A DNA stretch of 64,000 bases from Vespa crabro (taxonomy: Eukaryota > Arthropoda > Insecta > Hymenoptera > Vespidae), in assembly GCF_910589235.1 (NCBI RefSeq), contig NC_060956.1, forward strand, positions 9,287,999 to 9,351,998. Direction: 5' to 3'. The translations under genes were made by a program, and so were the position numbers. Shown one piece after another: positions 12,528-24,597 of this stretch. Under the pieces are notes generated by a model. The model was not told the origin of the DNA, did no database searches, and worked only from the letters and a program-made list of their open reading frames with translations. Position 1 is the first letter of the stretch. Every line of letters begins with the position of its first letter.

Positions 12528-12631
12528 AAGAGAAAGAGAAAGAGTGAATGAGTAAATGAGTGAGTGAATGAAAGAGAAAGAGAGAGAGAGAGAGGGGGGG
12601 AGAAAGAGAGAGAGAGAGAGAGTTAGAGAGA
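12528..12631. repeat. GA-rich tract with G8 run
   Basis: Purine-only stretch with GAGTGAATGA-type units, then GA repeats interrupted by eight G. Confidence 0.9.
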
Positions 12632-12664
12632 TTGTGCACGACGTAATCCTGTAGCGACGAGCTC

Positions 12665-12688
12665 GTCAGCTGACGCAGCTGCAAGTGT
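12665..12688. promoter_or_regulatory. E-box cluster (two CAGCTG, one CAAGTG)
   Basis: GTCAGCTGAC (perfect 10-bp palindrome, 12665-12674) is followed by CAGCTG at 12676-12681 and CAAGTG directly after. CAGCTG is a preferred bHLH site. The cluster follows a purine-rich microsatellite and precedes AT-rich DNA, so enhancer function is only suggested. Confidence 0.3.
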
Positions 12689-12842
12689 CGGTCGAACGTT
12701 GTTATTTCGAGGGAAAGTCAAGCACATCTGTTTCTATTACGTTTACATCGATAATTTATACAACTGCATCTCCTTTCGATCTGATGATCGTCGATAATCG
12801 AAATTAGTGTTGATAGATTACTATACATGACACATTAACCTT

Positions 12843-12846
<4 letters not shown>

Positions 12847-12890
<44 letters not shown>
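12847..12890. repeat. (TC)n microsatellite
   Basis: Pure TC dinucleotides. Confidence 0.97.
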
Positions 12891-12893
<3 letters not shown>

Positions 12894-12950
12894 TTTTCTT
12901 TCTCACTTCTCAAGAATCTGTTTTTATAAGGAAGTTCGAAAGTAAAATAC

Positions 12951-12954
<4 letters not shown>

Positions 12955-13002
<48 letters not shown>
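12955..13002. repeat. (TA)n microsatellite
   Basis: Pure TA dinucleotides, about 65 bp after the TC array. Confidence 0.97.
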
Positions 13003-13005
<3 letters not shown>

Positions 13006-14429
13006 AAAGAAAAGTGGGTTAAAGAGAGAACTTTCTCGGGGGGGAGATTTCTTCGGTTAAACCCGTTGGCGAATTTATTATCAACTTTGACTAAATTTGA
13101 AGAAATCGTGGAAGAATAAGAAGAAGGAAGAATGATTTTCATATTGTTATATTTTCCTCAAGATTTGATTTAGTCTTATATATTGAATGATATATTCGAT
13201 ACTTTGTAAAATAAATAAAGAACGTATTTTATCGTATAGTATCTTAATATTCTAAAGAATTGTAATCTTTATTTATGAATTAGAATGAAAAAAGCAACGA
13301 AATTTGATGTGAAAAAGATAAACGAATACGGTTAATTTCCGTTTTGGAAAAGACTTCTTTATCCTTATGAAAGAAATCATAGGAAGGTAGTTTATTTCGC
13401 GTCACGTTTTTGATTTCAGATCGATTCTAACGTTTCATGTTTTTTCTCTCTTTTATGTAAAGCCGACGTAAATGGAATACCCTGATCGAAGGACGGAATC
13501 TAAAGCAACATGCGATATGGTAGTCCGTTCGAAAGCTTCCACCCATCATTGCTGGAAACCGCGATCTACCACCCCATCACAAATACACGCACATATCCTC
13601 CCTTCCTAGTTTCTACTCTTCGCTTCCCGACTATTTCAATCCCTTGCAGGATAATGGCGATCGCCATTTAGCTACTTCCGATAGCTCAACGGTAGTCATT
13701 TGCAGTTTCTGCGATAAATTTTCTATTATTTAAATTTTCTAGTATTATTTTTCTATTATTTATATAAAATAAGTACTTACTTATGTTGGAAATATATTTT
13801 CATGATTTTCCTCCATTTAGAAATTATTGTTAATTCGAAAAAGTATTATGTTTGTTTCAGGAACTTGTACTTAATATAATATTAAGATATAGAAAAACGT
13901 TTCTCAACCTATTAAACACGAAATGATAGTTGTTTTCATACCTCACATAAAAGTTAGGATAATAATCAATTTGTAATAGATTTACAGAAATTTCTCGTGA
14001 GAAGAACTTCCGAGAAGTTTGCGAGAATACCGCAGTAACAGTTGTATCCTTAAACTATATAATATATAGTGACTATCAGATCTAACTATCTCTAAAATTT
14101 TATATTATAAACGTTCAAATTGTTGTACCAATACTAACAAATCATATTCGACAACATTCTGGTATGAAATATGAATCTGCAAAATTAGAGTTTGAAAAAT
14201 TTTTGATTATGCAATTGCATAGTGTAAGGAATATATATAAATAAAATAACTCTACCACGAAAAAATATTGTTAACTTGTTAACTCGTCACTCGTTACAGA
14301 ATTTCACTTCTCATCTGATGTTCCATATAGGGGTAATGACTTCGTGAAATAAATTACACACGAAGCCTATTTTTTTGCTGATCAAAATTATCATAGTATA
14401 TTTATTGAGGTGAGATACAATTATTGATG
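13003..14429. other. Non-coding stretch with a GC-richer block at 13440-13690
   Basis: The block contains the AATGGCGATCGCCATT palindrome and pyrimidine-rich segments; no frame looks coding. The flanks are AT-rich. Confidence 0.55.
13653..13668. promoter_or_regulatory. 16-bp perfect GC-rich palindrome AATGGCGATCGCCATT
   Basis: A perfect dyad with GCGATCGC core in a locally GC-richer stretch (13440-13690) that also holds long pyrimidine-rich segments. It could be a dimeric factor site; no known factor is assigned. Confidence 0.4.
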
Positions 14430-14990
14430 CTCTTGTGTGATAATGTACAAGTTGTGTTGGCTATTTCTGAAATAGTGATAGCCCGTGGTGTTTAATAAAA
14501 CTCAGAGGTTTTGACGATTTGAGTCCAAAAGATGTAGATTGACTGACTTTTGACGTTTCTTTAATTATCCGTGAAGACAATGATGAGATTAGAGAAGGGA
14601 ATGTAAAGAGCGAAATTGAAATACAATCAGAGCATAAAATGGGAGAGCATAAAAGATATTTATTGGTCGGGGCGGATTAAGATAGTTCTTTTGTTCTCAT
14701 AATCGTGTAGACTAGAAGATGTCAATGGATATTTCAAGCATAGGCACCAGACAACGCTTGGTTCGTCGTGCCTAAGCATCTACTTTCACCACTTATGTCA
14801 GGTCAGACACATTATTGAAATTGCGTGCTTGACTAAAAAATGACTAAGTTCGAATAAAGTAGCAATGTGTTTTTTATCCATGTTCTTTCGACTATTCAAC
14901 GAATTTCCAAGGGCTGATATTTCCAATAGTGATATGTGACTGTTAGAAAAAAGTACTATGAGACGCACATATGAGGCAACATGAACATTT
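14430..14990 (-). repeat. Interspersed repeat family, copy C (diverged)
   Basis: The reverse complement aligns with 3303-3860 of copy A. Shared blocks cover the start (tgtgcgtct, tagtac), the segment with 'ttttttatcca', and the 'agactagaagatgtcaatg' segment. It is more diverged and stops short of the GGATCC core, so it is a 3'-truncated or decayed copy. Confidence 0.75.
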
Positions 14991-15368
14991 GATAAAATAA
15001 TAAATAAATCATTTGTTTCTCATTCCAATAAAAAAAAAATAATTATATGAATGGGTGTATAGAAGAAGGACATATGTTATATTATATAAAATTAACAAGA
15101 AAACATTAAAATAAATCATTACTCACTTTGGCAATTAAATAAGTACCTCGTGTAATCTTCTTCTACTATAAAAAATAAATAATAAACTAAAATCTGATAT
15201 TTGATTTTATTAATGAAACAATTATCTTACTCACCCTGTATGAAGTTCTTTCTTATCAGTAAACCTTAAATAATCGAATGCAATGATTTCTCGAAATATA
15301 ATGTCTGTGAGAGAATATCAAAAGCATCGGACGACTGTGTGTTATAAAGCATGGTTTCAATTTCAACA

Positions 15369-15369
<1 letters not shown>

Positions 15370-15418
<49 letters not shown>
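15370..15418. repeat. (CATA)n-(TA)n microsatellite
   Basis: Three CATA units run into about 18 TA units; a second CA/TA stretch lies at 15430-15470. Confidence 0.95.
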
Positions 15419-15784
15419 AACAAATACACACTCATGCACACACACATATATATATAGATATACACTCAGCTATATCGAAGAGAAGATTGGTGCACAAAGA
15501 TGCAACGAAATACGTATGAACCTTCGGAAAGCAGGGCATGGTAAGCCGCGATACACGTATCGTTAATTAAAATCTGTTGCGCGTTCTATGAATGGAAGCG
15601 ATGGAGAGCGAACTATAAAGCAAGAGGGAAACAACAAGATGTAAAAAAAACAGGTAGAATCATGTTAACGAGAGATACGTTATTAAAAAAAAATGAAACA
15701 AAAAAAAAGAAAGAAAAAAAGAAAAAAAAAGGTGTCGTTTAGCATTCTACCTTAATGCTGTTCGTCATCCCTAATTTTATAATG

Positions 15785-16045
15785 ATTTACTTCAGTACTG
15801 AATCCAGACGTAATTCTTGAATATTTGGAAAAGTCAGATGGTTCATGTAAACTTTCATTTTTAAAATAAGACCTTGTTCGTCAAAATCGGTCAAGAATTA
15901 CGCTTAGACTAACTGTTGCCGTAAATATTGCTTTCGACATTTTTTTTGTGAAAAAGAAGTTTCGTATAGAGGCACCACTTGAAATCTGCGGCAAAAAAGA
16001 AGTTCGTACCACACTACTGATTTTCGTATCACGCTTGAGTCGTGT
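15785..16045 (-). repeat. Repeat module G, copy 1
   Basis: The reverse complement matches 40408-40640. Shared landmarks include gatacgaaaatcagtagt, gtacgaacttc, gtcgaaagcaa, and tttgacgaacaaggtctta. The segment abuts the 12-bp minisatellite at 16062. No coding potential is recognised: the frame across it at 15904-16221 is not conserved in the second copy. Confidence 0.75.
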
Positions 16046-16061
16046 GTAAATTTATGCTCGA

Positions 16062-16121
16062 ATTTTCTGATCCATTTTCTGATCCATTTTCTGATCCATT
16101 TTCTGATCAATTTTCTGATCT
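16062..16121. repeat. 12-bp minisatellite, five units (ATTTTCTGATCC)
   Basis: Three perfect units plus two with a changed last base are placed head to tail. On the minus strand one frame reads repeated IRKW, which is only the 12-base period in translation. It lies between module G and the inverted-repeat end at 16185. Confidence 0.95.
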
Positions 16122-16184
16122 TGTCGGTTATTTTGTCAAAAATAATAATGAGTGAATACTTATGTACATGTATATTAAATATTA

Positions 16185-16295
16185 CTTTAATAAAAATCCA
16201 AACATGAATTCGTTTCCGCACTATCTATGACCTAGAACTCCCAGCGTTATATTTTTTTGTGATTTCACCTGCAAGATTAGTCGACTATATATTCT
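16185..16295 (+). repeat. Left-type terminal inverted repeat, isolated copy
   Basis: This stretch (aaacatgaattcgtttccgc, then cagcgttat and ctgcaagattagtcgact) matches the left end of the element at 38990-39755. Its reverse complement resembles that element's right end and 37645-37712. Here it leads directly into a TAC/TAA-rich stretch and repeat copy D rather than into the rest of the element. Confidence 0.65.
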
Positions 16296-16329
16296 AATAT
16301 TATCATTCTGTTACTACTACTATAATAAT

Positions 16330-16885
16330 ATTGTTGATTATTGACGAGAGCGTTTTTAAATGCGCGTCTCGCATCGGATCAGCGATGATAGTCGATTCAC
16401 ACGAAGGAAATGTCCCTCGTCTCGTCCTTGTTGTCCGAGCTATAGACCCACTGGTCGCGATGAATAAGGGCGGCAGTACTATGCTAGGATACAGTTGTAG
16501 GCCATCAGCAAAATACCGCTCGCCGCGTTCCCGCAAATTAATGAGAAAACGCGCGTTCTTTTAAAGGATCCCGTGAGAAATGGAGAAGTAATTGCACAAT
16601 ATTAAATGATGCACGCTATGTAAATCTTACCGTGTATTTGATCGAATGAGTTACAATTATTTATGGGTTTCATGTATGATATGCAGTTAATTATACAGTT
16701 GCTTCTGAATGAAAAAGCTTAAATGTTGTGAGTCTGAAAGATGTGACTTGACCGCTCTTTTGGCCTCTTTAGAACTATCCGCTCAAACTGAAATGAGATT
16801 GGTAAAGGGCAGAGTTTGAAATATGGAAGGAGAAGGAATAAATGCCCATTGGTCGGGGATATTTCATTGGAATATTTAAACTATG
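16330..16885 (-). repeat. Interspersed repeat family, copy D
   Basis: The reverse complement matches copy B closely: the block from agctatagacccactgg to ggcggcagtact is almost identical, and GGGATCCTTTAAAAGAACGC is perfect (16553-16572). It is cut off by the TAC/TAA tract at 16892. Together with copy B it forms an inverted pair around that tract. Open frames on both strands here are shadows of the repeat. Confidence 0.85.
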
Positions 16886-16891
16886 TTAAAA

Positions 16892-16973
16892 TACTACTAC
16901 TACTAATAATAATAATAATAATAATAACAATAACAATAATAACAATAACAATAACAATAATAATAATAATAAC

Positions 16974-17011
<38 letters not shown>

Positions 17012-17120
17012 TAACAATAACAATAATAATAACAATAACAATAATAATAATAACAATAACAATAACAATAACAATAATAATAATAATAACAATAACAATA
17101 ATAATAATAATAACAATAAC

Positions 17121-17158
<38 letters not shown>

Positions 17159-17168
17159 TAACAATAAC

Positions 17169-17237
<69 letters not shown>
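16892..17237. repeat. 346-bp trinucleotide tract (TAC)n then (TAA)n with interspersed TAACAA
   Basis: After four TAC units the tract is TAA repeats with regularly interspersed CAA triplets, giving TAACAATAACAA-like sub-patterns. This suggests amplification of a higher-order unit and not only slippage. Poly-Ile/Thr and poly-Leu frames across it are artefacts. Confidence 0.97.
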
Positions 17238-17575
17238 GGATAGTAGAAAAAGAAAAATATACTTAAGTATTATATACATTATCTAAATCCTATATTGATA
17301 AAATTCTGTTATGAAATCAATATAAAAAATAAAAAGATGGATTCACTAATTAATCATCGCGCAAATAAGCTTAATTATTACATATATATTTTAATGATAT
17401 AAAGCATATGCATATGTAGAAGCAGAATATAATTAATATTTAAATTAACAATGATACAATTATTTAAACATTATAAAGTTAATAACTCACACCGTTTAAT
17501 ATTATTCGTCAGCATAGTCATTAGATAAAAATTTTGAAGTTTAATTAAGTAGTTGTAGGCAAATGTTATAGAAAA
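17237..17575 (+). repeat. Repeat module U, copy 1
   Basis: The reverse complement of 37265-37572 aligns with this stretch. Shared landmarks: gtagaaaaagaaa, tattatatacat, gataaaattctgttatgaaat, ataattaatattt, and gaagtttaattaag. In both places the module sits immediately beside a TAA/TTA tract, so module and tract move together. Confidence 0.75.
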
Positions 17576-17708
17576 AAAAAAAAAAGAGAAAAAAAAGTCG
17601 ATCGACTTTGACAGTTATCAAGTTAGTATTTTTTGCATTCTGACGAGTAAACATTGAAGCATAATTCTTCCATAATGCAAAGCTTAAATAATTTATACTA
17701 TTGATTAT

Positions 17709-18590
17709 ATTGACGCACACGTGAGTCCCTCAATTGTTCACAGTACTTTCTCCTGTGATCGTATATCACTATTAAAAATATCTCCCCTTGGGAACTTGTT
17801 GGATACTCGCTAAGAAAATGCATAGATAAAAAACACATTATCACCTTTGTCCGAGCTTAGGCATTTTTAATCAAGTACCTAGTTTTCAATAATGTATCAA
17901 GTTGAGCAATAAATAAATAGTGAAAATAGAAGCATAAGCGCGACAAGTTAAGGGTTGTCTGGTGCCTAACCTTAAAATATTCATTGACACTTTCTAGTCT
18001 ACACGATCACTAGAACAAAGTGACATAAAATGTTTAAACATTTCAATGAACTATCCTGACTCATTCCTGACCAATGGGTATCTATTACTTTCCTATCCAT
18101 GCTCACATCATACTTCAACTCTGCCTTTTTTATTCCCTTTTCTAATTTCATTATAATCTTTGCGGATAGTTCTAAAGATACCAAAACGTCATGTCAAGTT
18201 ACATCCTTTAGACTCACGGCATCTAGACTCTCAAGTCTTATAGTTATACTGACTATCACTCCTTTAAAAATAGCCAGTACAACTAATTACACATCATTAC
18301 ATAAAACACAATAACAATTGTCTCTTATTTCATCAAATATATTAATATGATAGTTTCAATTCGCGCATTTACCTCGCGAATTTTCCGGGATCCTTTAAAA
18401 GAACGCGCGCTCTTCCATTAATTTGCGGGAACGCGGCGAGTGGTATTTTGCTGACGGCCTTCAACGATGTCCTAGCCTAGTACTGCCGCCCTTATTCATC
18501 GCTATTTACCAGTGGGTCTATAGCTCTAACGACAATTAAGAGACGGAGGAAATTCTCTGTGCAAATCGATTATCATCGTTGGTCCGATGC
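17709..18590 (+). repeat. Interspersed repeat family, copy B
   Basis: It matches copy A from TTGACGCACACGTGAG to tgtgcaaatcgattatcatcg without the AATT-flanked insertion. It carries the conserved GGGATCC core at 18387-18406. It is the reference copy for the family in this window: about 0.88 kb, non-coding, with no obvious terminal repeats of its own. Confidence 0.85.
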
Positions 18591-18639
18591 GAAATGCGTA
18601 TGGAAATGTAGTTGCGCCCTTACGACGCTATAGACTATT

Positions 18640-18870
18640 TTACATTTATTTAAACAACGTATAATATGCATAGAGTATAATTAAGTAATATTTAACCAGT
18701 AATGTATTTGTTTAAACATTACATAATTCGTAACGCACGTTAAATATAAAATAATTGTAATAAATTGTAATAATTTATATTTTAGATTATTTTAAACAAC
18801 GGATTATGTATATGGAGTATAATTAATTAATATTTAAACAATAGTATATACAATCGCGAAGTAAAGTCGC
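18640..18870. repeat. Diverged tandem pair, about 150-bp spacing
   Basis: The segment near 18653-18705 (taaacaacgtataatatgca, then agagtataattaagtaatattta) recurs at 18793-18850 (taaacaacggattatgtata, then ggagtataattaattaatattta). The wording also resembles part of module U. Nothing is coding. Confidence 0.6.
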
Positions 18871-18970
18871 GACAAGAAACTTTCTATGCAAACATTAACG
18901 AAGACTTAAAGAAAGTAATTTTTTATATTAAAAATTTGTTCAATAATTTCAACGATTGTTTGTTACAACA

Positions 18971-19109
18971 TATTAGGTGGACCGGAAAGTAATGTCGCTT
19001 TCTTAAATTAAATTCAAACTAATCAATTTTTTAAAACAAGTTTTTATTTTTAATTACAATCAAATATCGACATGCGCAGAAACGACATTACTTTCCGGTC
19101 CACCTAATA
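18971..19109. mobile_element. Mariner-type miniature element (MITE), intact
   Basis: The element spans 18973-19107 (135 bp). It has perfect 25-bp terminal inverted repeats: TTAGGTGGACCGGAAAGT onward at 18973-18997, and its reverse complement at 19083-19107. It is flanked by TA on each side (18971-18972 and 19108-19109). TA duplication and TTAGGT-type ends are the signature of Tc1/mariner elements, mariner branch. The 85-bp interior is AT-rich and non-coding, so this is an internally deleted, non-autonomous copy that would need a transposase from elsewhere. The faultless ends suggest a young insertion. Confidence 0.92.
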
Positions 19110-19352
19110 TATATATATGGTATAGATAATACTAATTTCATTTTTCTTTTGCTGAAAATCATTAAAATCGAGCGTTGAATCGCTGAAATTAAAATAGAAA
19201 AATCATGAAATAGAATCAATATTTTTCATCGTATATTAACATTTCTATTGCGATAAAAAATCTCATTTATAGTTTCTTATTTTTGTCAGTGCGTTCACGC
19301 GAAGAAACTATTGTCATAGTGCCCTTGATTCGAACAAATCGTAGCTATTCAT

Positions 19353-19353
19353 T

Positions 19354-19384
<31 letters not shown>

Positions 19385-19413
19385 ATTTATCTATCTATCT
19401 ATCTATCTCTATC
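19353..19413. repeat. (TC)n-(CTAT)n microsatellite
   Basis: TC repeats run into CTAT tetranucleotides. Confidence 0.95.
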
Positions 19414-22400
19414 GATTAGATCAGGAAACATCCTTTTGTTTCATATACGTTATAAAAATTAATTAAATATTTAATTAATTTTGTTGACAAAATAAACATT
19501 TCAATAGGTCTTTTTCTTTTTGCTTTGGAAAAAAAGAAGTTGAACAAAGTCATTGACAAAAAAACAAAGATACCTATAGAGCCATATCTCACAGATCTAA
19601 TTGATAAATTTATCATTCTTAGCTCAAGATTTTCAGCAATTTAAATTTTTTATATATATATATTTTTTTTAATATACTAATTCCCTCATTCTTTCTACGT
19701 TCTCATATATTGGTACGTTTGCCTAAATGTTACACGTATGGATAAAAATGATTTAGTATGAATTTAATTTTAAGTTCGCCGATTTGGCGGCTGTCATCGC
19801 GCCCGATTTACTCCCGATTTACGTTTCATACATCTATGCGTTAAAGTAGTAAATCATATGTCGATCCACAATAAATTCTCTCTCTAAATATTTATTCTCT
19901 CTTAAATGCATTTTACATGTGAATTTTGAATACATACAATTTATAATACGTATAGTAGGTATAGGAATTTTTTCACATTACGAAGTAAAATAAAACGTTA
20001 GTGGTAAAAGTGTATTATATCAGTACGTACTAGTATATATTTTTTATTTTAATCGTATTACGTAATAATCATTAGCGGTGACAGTTAATTACAGCGAACT
20101 GGTACGTATATAGATTTAATATGGAACTGAGAAACACGATTTTTAGTGATACTTCCGAGCATATTCTCCAATGTAGATCTTTGCATTTTGACGTAGTATG
20201 AGAGAATCAATCATGGAATGAATACATTCATACGAATGTTTGCTCTTTTTAAATGTAGCTACAAATAGGTAGATAATTAGCTATACTTTTCTCAACATAC
20301 AATTTAATTTTAAGACCGGGCAAGGGCAGGACAAGTAAAGGAGGAGAGTAGATCGTAAGTTACGTTTCCCAATCAAAAACAAGTTAAATCCCGTTTTTGG
20401 GTTTATACAAAGTTCTTATAAAATATTATCATTTAACTCATTTGTGTCTTTACTTTGTTTATTTCTTTTGTTACGATTCTCTAACTTCATTATCTATCAT
20501 GATTCGAAGGAATTTGTGATCATGTGATAATTGATTAATTTCTATCATAATTCTTTAATTTCTATCATAAATATTTTTATCATAAATCATCATGCGTGTA
20601 CAACACACATAGATTTAGATTTTTTTAAAAAAGAAAATAACTTTCGATTACCTATATGACATATATAGAAAGATTTTCTCTTTTTCTTATAGTATTTAAG
20701 TACATTTTTTTGTTGTGAGATATAGATCGGTATTACTTATGATATATTACAATCCAAATCTGAATCACATGACATAGGTACTATCGATCGAATGGTTGCA
20801 TATTTTAATGCATTCGCAAAATCTTTTCTCCTTTATTATAATTAAATATTGAAGTATAACTTACACTTTACATTACTAATTATATTGCAATAGATAAATA
20901 GATCATATAGAATAAGAAAATAAATTTCTTAAAGTAATACTCTGAAAAATTTTAATTTCTTTTATTATACTTACTTATTTTTATTTAATTTATTTAGTTT
21001 TATTTATTCTTATCTATTAATGACGATATATACTTAATTATTGATAGCTATTCAAATAGCTAATAAAGATTCTAATAGGAAGAAACATATTTCTCTTTTC
21101 CAAATGAAAAAATTGTATCATTATTCCATCAAATTATAAATTTTCTCTATTTTCAGTTAATCGATCTGTCATTGTTATCAAAATTACTTTTTATTATTAA
21201 TTATTATTATTTATAGGCATTTATTGTGGGCAGTTCTCAAATGGGACCCTTGGACAATTTTCTTCTTCTTTTGAATAGAAACAAATCGAAGTTGATTTAA
21301 GTATTTTGATTTTACTCGGATAGGTCAATCTTCGGGGGATACCAACTCTTTGTTATTTCTTTGTTTCCACACTCACAAGCATTCCATTCCATCTTTTTGA
21401 TTTCTTGGTTTTATTTTTTCTGGAAAAACATTTGGATAGGACTTCCTTAAAAAAGGTTTCTATAGTTAGGTGAGACTTTATTTACAAGGAGCTTTTATGG
21501 TCCGGTTGATTTTTTTATTTTTCCCTTTCTTCCTTTTTTCCTTCTTTTTTTTCTCTAAACTAGATCCATCTTGAAGGGTATTGCGTTTTTATAAAAATTT
21601 AGATTTCTGTAAAGAAATTATTGGAATTTTTCATACATTAAATGTAAAAAAAAAGTATACGAATGTAAAAAATAGAACACTCACATGAATGTAGGCGAAT
21701 TCTCGTTCAAGATAAAATCTAATCTTAAGACTCGACGTAAGTTTACGTAATATCGGATGTGCTTAATAGCGATGATTGAAGCTACCGGTGTTGGACGATT
21801 TCATTATCCGTCAACCAGATTTCAATCATCTGCAATTAGAGACCTGAATTCTCATGAAGTGAATATCATTCCAGAACTATAATAAACTTCTTTGATTTTT
21901 AAATAATAGTAATAATATAAAATAGTAAAGACATTGTAAGTCTCCAAAAATAACAACAACTACGTAATGAGACCTGGATAAGTAAGTGCATGATATCTAC
22001 TTTCGGTATAATGTATATTACTTTTTTTTATAATATGCATTCCATCTCAAGTAATACCAAGCTTAAATAAACTTCATCTATTTATAAGTTTTAACTAGAA
22101 ACAAAAAATATAAAGAGTTTGTACGATTAATAAATGCTTTAATAATTGACCTATTTGCAGTAAGTATAATCCGTATATATCTTTTTGCTTGATTTTGTTA
22201 GATGTACCATTATGTTTATTACATAGAAAAATTTTTCTCGCAGATTAACCCAATTGTTGGATTATGCATGAAAGGAATATAATCCAGATAAATTTATACA
22301 CCGATGCGTTAGACGCATAACGAGGAACAATGTTCTCTTATTGTACTTGTAGTTCATATTTTGTCTATATCTGTCACTGACGTCACACACGCTTCGAACG

Positions 22401-22430
22401 AAAGGTGGTGAACAGCCTTAACATGTCTTT

Positions 22431-22435
22431 CACTT

Positions 22436-22468
<33 letters not shown>

Positions 22469-22516
22469 TTCTCTCTTTCCCTCCCTCTCTCTCTCTCTCT
22501 CTCTCCTTCTCTCTCG
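22431..22516. repeat. (CT)n tract with CCC/TTT interruptions
   Basis: Pyrimidine-only for about 85 bp, followed by CA/TA-rich sequence to about 22710. Confidence 0.95.
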
Positions 22517-24444
22517 CATTCTATTTAAACGCATACAGATGTATGTATATAGATGCAAATGCAAATGCACATGCAAATCACATAAACAAGTACACATATG
22601 CGCATATGTATATCTACGTACAAACATATATATGTACAGGTGTACGGATTAGTTATACACGTTTATATGTGGGTAAGTACGTTAGTTAAATATATACACA
22701 TATATATGCAAACGGACAACGGTCAGTTTTTAATCGAATCTCCACACGTCGCCACTTTTTATTCGAATTCGCGAACTGGACATTAATATCCCATAGAACA
22801 AATGACAGAATGCTGAGTAGCATATGTCCAAAATAGACATTCGTGAATTGTATCAAACGTCTCTTCATTTTCTATTTCCTTCTTCTTTCTTTTCTTGTTC
22901 TTCTTCTATTCTACACGTGTTCTACATATCTACATAAAGAAAAATCATTTCGCGATAACAAACATTGATCATTTTTAATGTAATGTAGTTTTTCCAAAGT
23001 CTGTTTTATTATTCATTATAAAATAATCATATCTCATTAAAACTACTCCCTGAATTTATTAAGGAATTTCACTACTATAGATTTAAATGTATCATTTTGT
23101 CCTATAAAAATGTAAAGACACCAAATAAAATAAATATATATGGTAGTATAACATATGCAAGGGTAGAGAGGGGTAAATGGTTGGGGTTGGAAAAAAGCAA
23201 ATATGTACTTCAAATGATTTTTTCCTCGAATTACAAATTTTTCATGTGCATGCAGACTTCGACGTTATTATTTTTTATAACGCGTTTCCGTCGTTTGTCA
23301 TGTAAATGTATTATCAAAGCACATACGAACGTGCTTTGTTTGCGGGTGTTTTGCCAAACGGTTGAGTAAAAATTTACTTTTTTTCCTTTTTTTTTTGTTA
23401 TTACTGAACGGGTGCATGCGCGTGCGCGTATATATGAGTATATATACATATATACATATACATATATACGTGTTTACTCGAAAACCATATAACAATAATT
23501 TTCTTTTCGTAAAAGTTCATGCACAATGTAACGCGCGGTCCTAGAGTTTCGATGTTTGTTCGTTTTCCGGTAAATTCTGTCATTCTACGTAGGTATGCAT
23601 TCACGAACGGTACATTTTCGAAATTGTTTGCGCGTTTAAATGTGCCTATTGACTTAACAAACCGATGCGAGTAAATATATGCGCGCAAACTCTCCAACTG
23701 GGGATTTAAGGCACGTACATATGTATTGCCGAGTACATTGCATCCAACTAAAGGTTCAATCGGTCGAGAAAACGTTTAATTACAACGAACGAATGGAATA
23801 ATTGTTTACTTTTCCTTTTGAACACGTCATAGGTATGGATAAACTATAAAGGAAGATATCAATGTATAAAAATCATTAATTAATTTTCTTTCGATAAGAA
23901 TATTGATATTGATTTATTAAAATTTAAAATATAAAATAACAAGAAAAAATATTTATAATGTAACTAAAATGACAGTGCCATTATTATATGTGTACCTGAA
24001 CATAGCAGAATTTTTATTCGTTCATTTTTCAGATATATCAATTGATTCTTTAAAATGCATACATTATTTTATATATACTTCCATTCATTTCATCAGTTTT
24101 CTTATTGATTCATGGTAAGTATTTTGTAAGATAAATGATGTATATTTATAATAAAATATCAGTACGTAATATAAATAATTAGAGTTACGTCTGGACCGTG
24201 TCTGGATTTATTATAAATACTAACGATCTATTTAAAATACTTTAATAATTTATTGTATTTACAAATATTTTAATAAAAATATTAACAATTTTTGTATTAA
24301 TCAGTATAATAGTGATTTATATTACGTATTGATATTTTATTATAAACATCACGCATTTATTTGAAATAATGATTATAAAATGTTTAGAAATAGTGAACTG
24401 CAATAAATAGCAGTTCTTTGTATATATACATTTCTTTTCTAAGA

Positions 24445-24446
<2 letters not shown>

Positions 24447-24480
<34 letters not shown>
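24447..24480. repeat. (TA)n microsatellite with upstream inverted partner
   Basis: The tract with gaatgt can pair with tatatatacattt at 24420-24431, giving a small hairpin. Confidence 0.9.
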
Positions 24481-24583
24481 TATCATTTTTTAAATTTTAT
24501 AACATTACGTAACAGATGAAATTTAAATCAAAATGTTCGATGGAATATTGTAGATATGTGTCTATCGTGTTTGAACAAACTCA

Positions 24584-24597
24584 CTTTGACGTCAAAG
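24584..24597. promoter_or_regulatory. Perfect 14-bp palindrome containing a full CRE (TGACGTCA)
   Basis: CTTTGACGTCAAAG is perfectly self-complementary and contains the full cAMP-response element at 24587-24594. It lies about 160 bp upstream of the TATA/initiator pair at 24751-24785, a usual distance for a CREB/ATF site. Function is inferred from motif and spacing only. Confidence 0.35.

Larger units (their letters stand above)
19110..24580. other. AT-rich stretch with microsatellites, no gene recognised
   Basis: Apart from the TC, CTAT and CA/TA arrays, the sequence is unique AT-rich DNA. Frames at 19416-19616 and 23097-23369 lack homology or splice support. Confidence 0.6.

Noticed and set aside
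12781..12806. CTGATGA followed by GAAA, resembling a hammerhead ribozyme core
   Set aside because: The bases between do not form a stem II without overlapping GAAA, and no flanking stems or tandem context are visible.
16816..17286. Open frames of up to 156 codons over the TAA tract
   Set aside because: Poly-Ile/Thr and poly-Leu/Val come purely from the trinucleotide repeat; no start context or non-repeat domain.
3575..18184. Similar short minus-strand frames in repeat copies A (3575-3769) and B (17999-18184)
   Set aside because: The peptides are alike because the DNA is alike. The frame is broken in copies C and D, and differences are not concentrated at third codon positions as far as I can see.
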